DNA of 28,029 bases from an uncultured Bacteroidales bacterium (GTDB lineage Bacteria; Bacteroidota; Bacteroidia; Bacteroidales; Paludibacteraceae): assembly GCA_937910305.1 (NCBI GenBank), contig CALEPS010000180.1, positions 1-28,029 on the forward strand, read 5' to 3'. A program made the position numbers and the translations under genes. The notes beneath the pieces were generated by a model that saw only the letters and a list, made by a program, of their open reading frames with translations, had not been told where the DNA came from and made no database searches. Shown piece by piece: positions 16,962-23,875 of the stretch. How positions within the stretch are numbered: the stretch's first letter is position 1; every line of letters starts with the position of its first letter.

Positions 16962-17005
16962 CTCTCGGTCATCTCTCGCTCTTCTCTCGGTCATCGCTCG
17001 GTCAA
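16962..17005 (+). repeat. 11-bp-period degenerate array C
   Basis: Four 11-bp units: ctctcggtcat, ctctcgctctt, ctctcggtcat, cgctcggtcaa. Units 1 and 3 are identical. The array lies between the divergent Fic promoter and the leader element of the TonB receptor. It shares the tctcgg core and the period with the arrays at 14729 and 14839. Confidence 0.62.
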
Positions 17006-17048
17006 ATGGGAGATTCGCGGCGGAGGGTAAAGAAAGATTTTTCTATCT

Positions 17049-17087
17049 TTGTAAGAAACAGACGATTTGTTCGTATTACATATAGAG
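17049..17087 (+). promoter_or_regulatory. Bipartite element shared with the ECF sigma leader
   Basis: TTGTAAGA (17049-17056) and TCGTATTACATATAGAG (17071-17087) repeat the element at 13064-13102 with the same spacing. It lies 38 bp upstream of the receptor ATG. A TATCTTTG at 17044-17051 overlaps it, but no TTG stands at the right distance upstream, so a housekeeping promoter is weaker here than an ECF one. Confidence 0.6.
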
Positions 17088-17125
17088 GCGCACTCTGAAA
17101 CACAACCATTAAAAAACAAAATTGT

Positions 17126-19471
17126 ATGAACGTAAAACTACTATTTCTTGCGGTATTGTTTTGTTCTGCCATTACCGCAGCGGCGACCAATGCCAAAATA
17201 TCCGGTCGTATCAAAGATGCAAACGACAAGTCAGCCATCATCGGCGCAACCGTCTTGCTGATGCAGGACACGGTGCAGATAGCAGGTACCACCACCGACA
17301 ACAATGGCAAATTCTCCCTTGACGCGGACACCGGAAACTATATTCTTGAACTTTCCTATATCGGTTATGAAACAATCCGTATGGCTTTAACCGTAAACGA
17401 AAACACCCACATCGGCGACATCCTCATGCAAGAAGGCGCAACGGAATTGGGCGAAGTGGTTGTGGAAAGCCAAGCCGTTATTCAGAAAGTAGATCGGCAA
17501 ATCCTTCTGCCATCAAAAGAGCAGATGCAGGCTTCCTCAGATGGCGTTTCCCTGTTACAGAACTTGCAAATACCGCGTATCGTGATCAGTCCTATTGACA
17601 ATTCTGTCAAGACCCTTTCTGACGAGAGTGTGCAATTGCGTATCAACGGCATTGAGGCAAGCACGGCGGATGTCAAAGCCATCAATCCGAAAAATATTAT
17701 CCGCGTGGAGTACCACGACCAACCGGGTGTGCGATATAACGGTGCAGCGGCTGTAGTTGATTATATTGTCAAGCACCGCGACACCGGAGGCAGTCTTATG
17801 CTTGCAGGTACAAACGGTCTGACCCTGCCCGGAATAGGTAATTACTACCTGGCTGGCAAAGTGCATTTCAACAAATCGTCTTTACAAGCAGTCGCCACTT
17901 ATGCGCCATATGACATTTATTGGACGCGCACCAACAATGAGACCTACCATTTTTCGACAGGCAAGATAGAGAACAACGAAGTAGGAGAACCGACACGCTA
18001 TAAGACCTACCCCGTAAATGTCTCGTTGAATTACAACTGGACGAACGGGGATAAGGATATGCTGAACATCCGCTTGCGTGATAATATGGCATATACACCT
18101 TACGGATCATCTGACCGCGACAGCCGTTTGTTTCAGCCGACGGATTCATTTGAGATACATGATCACGACAAAAGCAGCAGTCAGTCGCCGTCATTGGACA
18201 TTTACTATCAGCATAACCTACCTCACAAGCAGCACTTGTATTTTGATGTGGTAGGCACGTATATCAATACCCACAGCGACCGCCGATTTACCCAAACGCC
18301 GCTTTTCGGCTCCGTCTCTATAGATACGACCGATGTAATATCGCGTGTGAGAGGAGACAAGTGGTCGCTTATCGGCGAAGCTATCTATGAAAAGGAATGG
18401 GAAAATATCATGCTCACCGTAGGCGTACGGCATAACCAACAATGGGTGAAAAACCTGTATAAGGGACAAAGTGACCAAGGACCAAGTACAAAGGTTTCTA
18501 TGATGACTGCCGAGACCTACACTTTCGCGGAAATGCGGCACAGAGTTGATAAGTTTTCATATGTGGTAGGTATTGGAGTTATGCACACTCTCATTGACCA
18601 AGCCGGACAGAAACAAAGCAATTGGATTGCACGCCCGCAGTTGACCATGAGTTATGATTTTGGAAAAGGTTGGTTCTGGAAATACAAAGGCTATGTGTCC
18701 GGCTACCAACCCTCTTTGTCGCAGTTGTCCGATATTACGCAACAGATTGACAAGTACCAAATGCGGCGAGGCAACCCCAACCTGAGATCTGTCATGTATG
18801 TGTCGAATGAGATGGAACTCTCTTGGCAGTCCAAACATGTCAATCTCAATCTGTGGGCAAACTACAGTTACGACCACAAGCCTATTATGGAAGAAACCTT
18901 TGAGGAAATTATAGACGGGTCGCCTTATGCCATCCGCATGTATGACAACCAGCGCGGTTATCACAAATTGAATGTCTCGCCGAGTGTACAGGTCAAACTG
19001 CTTGATAACAAACTGATGTTCAATGTCACGCCATTTGTCAAATACATGGTCAGTCAGGGAAACAACTACCACCATGAGCATGTCAATTACGGTGTGCGTA
19101 GCGGCATTTTCTATCTACTGAAAGGTTGGCGTTTCTTTGCCGATGTGGTTACTGCGCAGCATAACTTGTGGGGCGAAACGCTGACCCTCGGCGAGTTGAC
19201 GCACGATATAGGTATCAATTATAACTCGGAGCATTTTGGTTTTGGTATTATGATGGTTAATCCGTTCTCTCCGCACGGCTCAACAACCGTCACAAAAGAC
19301 CTCTCTGCCCTTGCCCCGACTTCCAATACCGCCGTTATGCAGAACTATCGCCAAGTGCTGATGCTCAATTTCAACTTCAATCTGGACTTCGGGTCGAGAG
19401 CCTCGACACGCGGATATCAACGCATCAACAATGAAGATACCGAAAGCGGTATTTTGAGTGGTACGAAATAG
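17126..19471 (+). CDS. TonB-dependent receptor / outer membrane beta-barrel family protein
   Basis: The product has 781 residues. A signal peptide (MNVKLLFLAVLFCSAITAAA) is followed by a CarboxypepD_reg-like domain at about 22-110 (ISGRIKDANDKSAIIGATV, then the conserved ELSYIGYET). A plug domain at about 115-215 includes LRINGIEASTADVKAINPKNIIRVEY. An outer-membrane barrel fills the rest. The last clear strand is LMLNFNFNLDFG, followed by a polar tail of about 22 residues, so the usual terminal aromatic residue is missing. No N-terminal signalling (STN) domain is present. Its leader shares a promoter-like element with the ECF sigma gene 4 kb away. Substrate unknown. A 7-bp-period repeat lies in a probable loop (18464-18494). 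Confidence 0.87.
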   Translation: MNVKLLFLAVLFCSAITAAATNAKISGRIKDANDKSAIIGATVLLMQDTVQIAGTTTDNNGKFSLDADTGNYILELSYIGYETIRMALTVNENTHIGDILMQEGATELGEVVVESQAVIQKVDRQILLPSKEQMQASSDGVSLLQNLQIPRIVISPIDNSVKTLSDESVQLRINGIEASTADVKAINPKNIIRVEYHDQPGVRYNGAAAVVDYIVKHRDTGGSLMLAGTNGLTLPGIGNYYLAGKVHFNKSSLQAVATYAPYDIYWTRTNNETYHFSTGKIENNEVGEPTRYKTYPVNVSLNYNWTNGDKDMLNIRLRDNMAYTPYGSSDRDSRLFQPTDSFEIHDHDKSSSQSPSLDIYYQHNLPHKQHLYFDVVGTYINTHSDRRFTQTPLFGSVSIDTTDVISRVRGDKWSLIGEAIYEKEWENIMLTVGVRHNQQWVKNLYKGQSDQGPSTKVSMMTAETYTFAEMRHRVDKFSYVVGIGVMHTLIDQAGQKQSNWIARPQLTMSYDFGKGWFWKYKGYVSGYQPSLSQLSDITQQIDKYQMRRGNPNLRSVMYVSNEMELSWQSKHVNLNLWANYSYDHKPIMEETFEEIIDGSPYAIRMYDNQRGYHKLNVSPSVQVKLLDNKLMFNVTPFVKYMVSQGNNYHHEHVNYGVRSGIFYLLKGWRFFADVVTAQHNLWGETLTLGELTHDIGINYNSEHFGFGIMMVNPFSPHGSTTVTKDLSALAPTSNTAVMQNYRQVLMLNFNFNLDFGSRASTRGYQRINNEDTESGILSGTK
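18464..18494 (+). repeat. Heptamer-period repeat inside receptor gene
   Basis: Successive 7-mers ggacaaa, gtgacca, aggacca, agtacaa encode the segment GQSDQGPSTK (about residues 447-456). This lies between two predicted barrel strands, so it probably lies in a surface loop. Confidence 0.5.
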
Positions 19472-19673
19472 GAAAGAATTGTGTGTAAGAATAGCGGCAC
19501 TCGGAACCTCTTTAAGAATTTAAAATAATTAATTTCAAATAGAAAGTTGCAAGTTGCTGATTTGCAGCGTTTTATTTGTTTCTGTATAATCACTTGAATA
19601 TTTACAATACATAGATGATTTTTCGACTTATTGGCAGGATTTTGGCTGGACTTGTCAAAAAAACCACATAAAA

Positions 19674-19704
19674 AACCGCCGTAACTTATTGTGTTACAGC
19701 GGTT
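19674..19704 (-). terminator. Intrinsic terminator downstream of the orphan tRNA 3' end
   Basis: aaccgccgtaac (19674-19685) pairs with gttacagcggtt (19693-19704) with one mismatch and a 7-nt loop. On the minus strand the stem is followed by a T run. It directly follows the tRNA-like fragment at 19706-19735, as a terminator follows a tRNA gene. The gap 19472-19673 before it shows no gene. Confidence 0.78.
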
Positions 19705-19705
19705 T

Positions 19706-19735
19706 GGGTGGAGAGTGGGGCTCGAACCCACGACA
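19706..19735 (-). repeat. Orphan tRNA-His 3' end: left attachment-site copy
   Basis: These 30 bases are identical, in the same orientation, to 26217-26246, which are the T-arm and acceptor 3' strand of the tRNA-His gene. The rest of a tRNA is absent. A tRNA 3'-end duplication of this kind is the usual footprint of tyrosine-recombinase integration. No integrase gene is visible between the copies. Confidence 0.72.
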
Positions 19736-19750
19736 TGCACCAGCTAAAAT

Positions 19751-19783
19751 CCGCTTTCGTAACTTGCTGTATTTCAGCCGTTT
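19751..19783. repeat. Diverged second copy of the terminator region
   Basis: This stretch shares ccgc, cgtaactt, tgt, cagc and gttt, in order, with the terminator at 19676-19705 on the other side of the tRNA fragment. It may be left from an earlier insertion or duplication at the same site. Confidence 0.4.
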
Positions 19784-19815
19784 GACAAATCAGTTTACTA
19801 TCATTTTTGCCCCTA

Positions 19816-19835
19816 TTTGGGACAATTTTGGGACA
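19816..19835 (+). repeat. Two tttgggaca direct repeats 11 bp apart
   Basis: tttgggaca occurs at 19816-19824 and 19827-19835, inside the putative island and about 80 bp from the tRNA fragment. Spacing of one helical turn next to an att-like sequence recalls integrase arm-binding sites; this is inference only. Confidence 0.35.
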
Positions 19836-19993
19836 CTTTTCGAAATTCGGGGGAAAGGTTTTTATTCAACCTATCTATCAGAATTTCAATGTGCTACAAG
19901 CATAGCGGGGATAACTCTGGGAAAGCTTTTGGGGAAAGATATTTCACTGTAAGAGCTTTCTAATTAGTCCCCAGCATGTTTCTAAATCTTTTG

Positions 19994-20025
19994 CAAAGGT
20001 ACAAAAATTTTCTGATATACGCAAA
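19994..20025 (-). promoter_or_regulatory. tRNA-type promoter reading leftwards with no gene behind it
   Basis: On the minus strand TTTG (20025-20022), a 20-bp spacer and TACCTTTG (20001-19994) form a near-perfect Bacteroidetes promoter. The upstream half (TTTGCGTATATCA) resembles that of the tRNA-His promoter at 26397-26428 (TTTGCGTATGTCA). Between this promoter and the terminator at 19674 no credible protein gene is seen, only GC-rich possible hairpins and the tRNA fragment. Confidence 0.65.
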
Positions 20026-20112
20026 CATTTTTACTACTTTTTGAGATTTGTATCTGATTTTCTACTAAAATCATATCATTTTCTAGAAATCTTTACTTTT
20101 TTTATTAAATTA

Positions 20113-20144
20113 TTTGCACAATTCAAAATAATGTAGTAATTTTG
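20113..20144 (+). promoter_or_regulatory. Promoter of the AbiE/OLD operon
   Basis: TTTG at 20113-20116, a 20-bp spacer and TAATTTTG at 20137-20144 match the Bacteroidetes consensus. Transcription would start near 20151, about 24 nt before the ATG at 20175. A TTG start at 20142 lies inside the -7 box and is excluded. Confidence 0.8.
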
Positions 20145-20174
20145 TCCCACTTTTTTGATAAATGTGTGACAGAA

Positions 20175-20780
20175 ATGAGAGATAGCGCGCAGAATATTGC
20201 CAAACAAAGAGTTCTTGATAGTGAGCGAGGAACGTTCTTCTTTGGGCAGGACTTTTCGGACATCGCATCGCCGGAAGCGATTCGTAAAGTGCTACAAAGA
20301 TTAGAGGACGAGAAAACGCTGATTCGTATCGCTCCGGGTATCTACTATTATCCGAAGATTGATACACAATATGGTCTCGGTGTCTTGTATCCCTCCATGT
20401 TAGACATAGCGGAAGCTATTTCGCGTCGTGACAAGACGACGATAGTTCCTACGGGAGCATATGCATTAAATATGCTTGGGCTTTCAACCCAAGTGCCAGC
20501 TAATGCGGTATTCTATACAACCGGTTCCACTCGTCGCGTACCTATTGGAGAAGGGAAAGGTATTCAGTTTTTGCATACATCCTCCGCAAAGAAATTCGCG
20601 TTCAATTCCCGACTAATGATGCTGGTTGTATCTGCTATGCGTGATATAGGCAAGGACCAGCTGTCGGAGGAACAAATGAGTGTTATCAAGAAACACATGG
20701 AAAATGTTTCTGCCGAAGATTTTAACCATGATATTCAACTTGCGCCTATGTGGGTGCGTAAAATACTATTGTCATTATGA
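20175..20780 (+). CDS. DUF6088 / AbiEi-like antitoxin
   Basis: The product has 201 residues. The N-terminal part is a winged-helix-like module (SPEAIRKVLQRLEDEKTLIRIAPGIYYYP), as in AbiEi and DUF6088 antitoxins. The middle has the family pattern TIVPTGAYALNMLGLSTQVP and VFYTTGSTRRVPIGEGKGIQF. The C-terminus (MWVRKILLSL) overlaps the toxin gene start by 4 bp (ATGA). In type IV AbiE systems the antitoxin represses the operon and counters the nucleotidyltransferase without binding it. The start is set by the promoter at 20113-20144. Base composition is more A+T-rich than the housekeeping block. Confidence 0.85.
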   Translation: MRDSAQNIAKQRVLDSERGTFFFGQDFSDIASPEAIRKVLQRLEDEKTLIRIAPGIYYYPKIDTQYGLGVLYPSMLDIAEAISRRDKTTIVPTGAYALNMLGLSTQVPANAVFYTTGSTRRVPIGEGKGIQFLHTSSAKKFAFNSRLMMLVVSAMRDIGKDQLSEEQMSVIKKHMENVSAEDFNHDIQLAPMWVRKILLSL

Positions 20781-21802
20781 AGTTTTCCGCATTACCTAAA
20801 GAGGCTAAAATAGAATTTATCAATCAAGTAGCTGCCAAATCAAATCGTAAGTTACCTGAGCAAATTATAGAGAAAGATTGGTGGGTGACGCAAGTCCTCA
20901 AAGCGGTGTTCTCTTTGCCATATGCAGAGCATCTCTCTTTCAAAGGAGGAACATCGTTGAGCAAGTGTTGGCACTTGATTGAACGTTTCTCGGAAGATAT
21001 TGACATCGCCATAAGCCGTGATCACCTCGGGTATGGTGGAGCACTATCGCGTACGCAGATCAGCGATAAGTTGCGTCGTGCTGCCTGTTCGTTCGTGCGG
21101 GAGAAGATGCAATTTGATGTTCGCGACGCGCTTATTGCACAAGGTATTGATGCCGATGCTTTCAAGGTAAATGTAAATATCACTTCAGTTAGCACAACTG
21201 ATCCGGAGACGATAGAGATTGAGTATCAGTCTGTTTCGCCTGAGAGCCCATATATCCGTCATTGCGTGCTGATTGAAGTTAGTGGACGCAGTATGCAGCA
21301 ACCAATAAAAGTAGAAGCGTTGCAATCTTTTATTGACCAATACTTGCCTGAGTCTGTTGTGGCGGAACCGTCTTTTTCTATTCCGAGTGTAGTAGTGCCG
21401 GAAAGAACGTGTTTGGAAAAGATATTTCTTCTCCATGAGGAATTTGCAAAACCTGCAGGAGAAATTCGCACATTACGTATGTCGCGACACTTGTATGATT
21501 TATACTGTTTGAAGAAAAAGGGTGTTGCTGAACGAGCATTGCACGATGAGCAATTATATCGCACAATCATAGACCATCGCCGCCTCTTCATCAATTTAAA
21601 AGGCTTTGATTATGATACGCTTTATCCGGCAACATTGTCTATTCTTCCTCCGGCGCATATAATGGATGCTTGGCGTGAAGACTACGAATATATGTTGTTA
21701 CATATGATATATGATAACGAGGCTCCAACCTTTGAGCAACTAATTGAGACAATCACGGAATTGCATAAAAGCATACATTCTTTAACTTATCAACCTATGT
21801 AA
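20777..21802 (+). CDS. AbiEii/AbiGii-family nucleotidyltransferase toxin
   Basis: The product has 341 residues. The nucleotidyltransferase motifs are complete: FKGGTSLSK at 55-63 and FSEDIDIAI at 71-79, which holds the catalytic acidic pair. Further on are IEIEYQSVSP and the C-terminal signature RMSRHLYDLYCL. By family knowledge such toxins (AbiEii, MenT) add nucleotides to tRNA acceptor ends or similar targets and stop growth when phage infection or antitoxin loss frees them. The start overlaps the antitoxin stop by 4 bp. The OLD nuclease gene follows after 25 bp, so the three form one operon. Confidence 0.9.
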   Translation: MKFSALPKEAKIEFINQVAAKSNRKLPEQIIEKDWWVTQVLKAVFSLPYAEHLSFKGGTSLSKCWHLIERFSEDIDIAISRDHLGYGGALSRTQISDKLRRAACSFVREKMQFDVRDALIAQGIDADAFKVNVNITSVSTTDPETIEIEYQSVSPESPYIRHCVLIEVSGRSMQQPIKVEALQSFIDQYLPESVVAEPSFSIPSVVVPERTCLEKIFLLHEEFAKPAGEIRTLRMSRHLYDLYCLKKKGVAERALHDEQLYRTIIDHRRLFINLKGFDYDTLYPATLSILPPAHIMDAWREDYEYMLLHMIYDNEAPTFEQLIETITELHKSIHSLTYQPM

Positions 21803-21827
21803 CGTATTTTAAAATAAGAGTAAAAAT

Positions 21828-23657
21828 ATGAAAATCAAGAAAATTATTATTGATAATTATAGAGGCATTAACGTGCCCACAGAAATTAATCTCCATGATT
21901 TTACTTGTATCGTAGGTAAAAATGATGTAGGTAAATCAACCATCCTTAGAGCGTTAGATATATTCCTAAATGATAGTACTATATCTGTGGATGATAAGAA
22001 TATATATAATCAAGATAATCTAATTTCTGTAGAAGTGGCTTTCTGCTGCGACGGAGAAGTGATTAAAATTGATGATGCAATAGAAACTACATTTACTGAA
22101 GAAGAACTAGTTGATGCCGATGGCTTGTTATATATAAAAAAGGTATGGGATACTACACAAAAAACCATAAAGCCCAAAGTGTATATTAAAAGAAAGAAAT
22201 ATGAACAAGATGACTTTCTTTTAGCAACAGAAAGAGACTTGATACATATGTGCCGCGAGTGTGGCATAGAAACGACTAAAGGGAATGGAGAAGAATATAA
22301 CAATAAAGAAAAACGAAATAAATTGCGTGAGCATCATCAAACAAATAACATAGTATTTTCATACGAATATATAGAATTACCAACAACTGGTCAAACACGA
22401 CTAAAGAAAATATCTGATGCATATAAAAGTGCACAGCCTTCATTTGAATACTTTAGAGCAGATAGTTCGTTGTCTGACACAGATACGTCTGTGCAAAAGT
22501 ATTTTAAGGATAAAGCATCGAAGTTATTACAAGAACAAGTTAATACAGATGCTATAGAGCAGAGAATTAGAACAGATATCGAGAATTCATTAAATTCAAT
22601 CACCGAAAAAATTAATTCCGTATTGGCAGAAGATGAACAGGTTTATGCTCAAGTCGATTTTGACTGGTCAAAGTTAATTAGTACTGCATTTAAATGCAAG
22701 AAAGATGATAGTAACATTCCTTTGGCTGCTCGTGGAGATGGTTTTAGACGTATTACAATGATGTCTTATTTTGAAATGCTGGCACAAGAAAAGCATAAGA
22801 ATAATATGATATTTGGATTTGAAGAGCCTGAGACTTTCTTACATCCGGAGACGCAAATTCTACTATTTAATAAATTGAAAGCCATGACCGAAAATGGTTA
22901 TCAGGTTTTGATAACCACTCACTCTCCTAATATTGTTGCCGAAACAAATGTTACGGACATAATATATGTGTCGCGTGACAATCAAAATTACAACATCCAA
23001 CAAGAAGGCATGGCAGATACTGCAACAGTTGTCCGTGATTTAGGAATAAAAGAAAATGACAATTTATTGAAATTGTTTGACCGTATCAATTGTTTGTTTT
23101 TATTAGAAGGGCCGGATGATGTTTCAGCATTTTTGCATATTGCACGCCAGTATAAACAGGCTGGTATGATACAAAAAGATTTTGAGGAATTGGGAGTCTT
23201 GTTAATTCCAGTTGGAGGCTGTGGCTCTGTTAAACATTGGACCCACTATAACGTAATTACAAAACTTAATAAACCATATTTTATATTATTGGATTCTGAC
23301 AAAACAAGTCCGAACGGGGATTCTCCTAATTTAAGTAAATTATTATCATATGGGTACAATGCAGACACATGCCAAGTAACAAAGAAACGAGAAATAGAAT
23401 GTTACATTCCAGATTCATATTTTGCTCAAATGCAAGATCCTATCCCTAATATTCATTATGGAGATTGGGACGATGTAAAGGCAATATGTGCTCAACATCC
23501 AGCAGCAGGGCGATTGGGAGGGAAGGGTGTGTGTGAAAGGCACTTTGGTCATCTGACTTACAATCAATTAAGGCTCACCTTATGTCCTACCGGCAATGAT
23601 AGAGAGGATGAGTTTTTGGAAATATATAATAAGATTATCAGTAAAATCATCGCATAA
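21828..23657 (+). CDS. OLD-family ATPase with TOPRIM nuclease domain
   Basis: The product has 609 residues. The N-terminal ABC/SMC-like ATPase has Walker A GKNDVGKS at 30-37, a Walker B region FGFEEPETFLHP at about 328-339, and an H-loop ITTHSPNIV near 361. The C-terminal TOPRIM domain has FLLEGPDD near 424-431, LLDSDKTS near 485-492, and a conserved acidic KREIECYI near 520. This is the layout of P2 Old and Gabija GajA nucleases, which cut DNA when nucleotide levels change. There is no GajB-type helicase gene beside it. The gene is strikingly A+T-rich and prefers A/T-ending codons, unlike its neighbours, pointing to recent transfer. A strong terminator follows. Confidence 0.9.
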   Translation: MKIKKIIIDNYRGINVPTEINLHDFTCIVGKNDVGKSTILRALDIFLNDSTISVDDKNIYNQDNLISVEVAFCCDGEVIKIDDAIETTFTEEELVDADGLLYIKKVWDTTQKTIKPKVYIKRKKYEQDDFLLATERDLIHMCRECGIETTKGNGEEYNNKEKRNKLREHHQTNNIVFSYEYIELPTTGQTRLKKISDAYKSAQPSFEYFRADSSLSDTDTSVQKYFKDKASKLLQEQVNTDAIEQRIRTDIENSLNSITEKINSVLAEDEQVYAQVDFDWSKLISTAFKCKKDDSNIPLAARGDGFRRITMMSYFEMLAQEKHKNNMIFGFEEPETFLHPETQILLFNKLKAMTENGYQVLITTHSPNIVAETNVTDIIYVSRDNQNYNIQQEGMADTATVVRDLGIKENDNLLKLFDRINCLFLLEGPDDVSAFLHIARQYKQAGMIQKDFEELGVLLIPVGGCGSVKHWTHYNVITKLNKPYFILLDSDKTSPNGDSPNLSKLLSYGYNADTCQVTKKREIECYIPDSYFAQMQDPIPNIHYGDWDDVKAICAQHPAAGRLGGKGVCERHFGHLTYNQLRLTLCPTGNDREDEFLEIYNKIISKIIA

Positions 23658-23679
23658 TCACGCCTCACATACCCACATA

Positions 23680-23707
23680 AAATCGTCCGCTAACGGACGA
23701 TTTTTTT
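23680..23707 (+). terminator. Terminator of the AbiE/OLD operon
   Basis: A perfect 10-bp stem, aaatcgtccg (23680-23689) with cggacgattt (23694-23703), with the 4-nt loop ctaa, runs into seven T (23701-23707). Confidence 0.9.
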
Positions 23708-23751
23708 GTTTGATTATTAGTCCATAAGATACACAATATAAAGGCACATTT

Positions 23752-23840
23752 TTTGCTATAGAAAAATGAACGATTTGAGTTTATCGGTGTATGCAGTAGT
23801 GAGAGCGCACTCAGAAAACAGAATATTAACCGATAAAATT
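23752..23840 (+). promoter_or_regulatory. Leader similar to that of the TonB receptor at 17126
   Basis: This leader shares, in order, TTTG...AGAAA...ACGATTTG, GTAT, GCGCACTC (23805-23812), ATTAA and AAAATT with 17048-17125, but with different gaps in the upstream half. From GCGCACTC on, about two thirds of 38 bases match without gaps. No standard -33/-7 promoter is visible. It may be a related ECF-dependent promoter. Confidence 0.4.
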
Positions 23841-23875
23841 TCTTAGCCCCTATGGGCACGATTATTACAACCAAA

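Noticed and set aside
14729..17005. CRISPR array
   Set aside because: The 11-bp and 23-bp repeats are contiguous and degenerate, without unique spacers of constant length, and no cas gene is present.
19689..19952. Open frame of 87 codons on the plus strand
   Set aside because: It reads across the tRNA 3'-end fragment and part of the terminator; no domain or start signal supports it.
19706..20025. tmRNA gene
   Set aside because: The tRNA-like 3' end and the promoter suggested it, but no tag-peptide frame or matching 5' acceptor strand was found and the unit is too short.
20142..20174. Longer N-terminus for the DUF6088 protein from a TTG
   Set aside because: The TTG lies inside the -7 box of the promoter, so it would not be in the transcript.
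21828..23657. Gabija or PARIS system
   Set aside because: The OLD-type protein matches in domains only; no GajB-type helicase and no DUF4435 (AriB) partner is encoded next to it.
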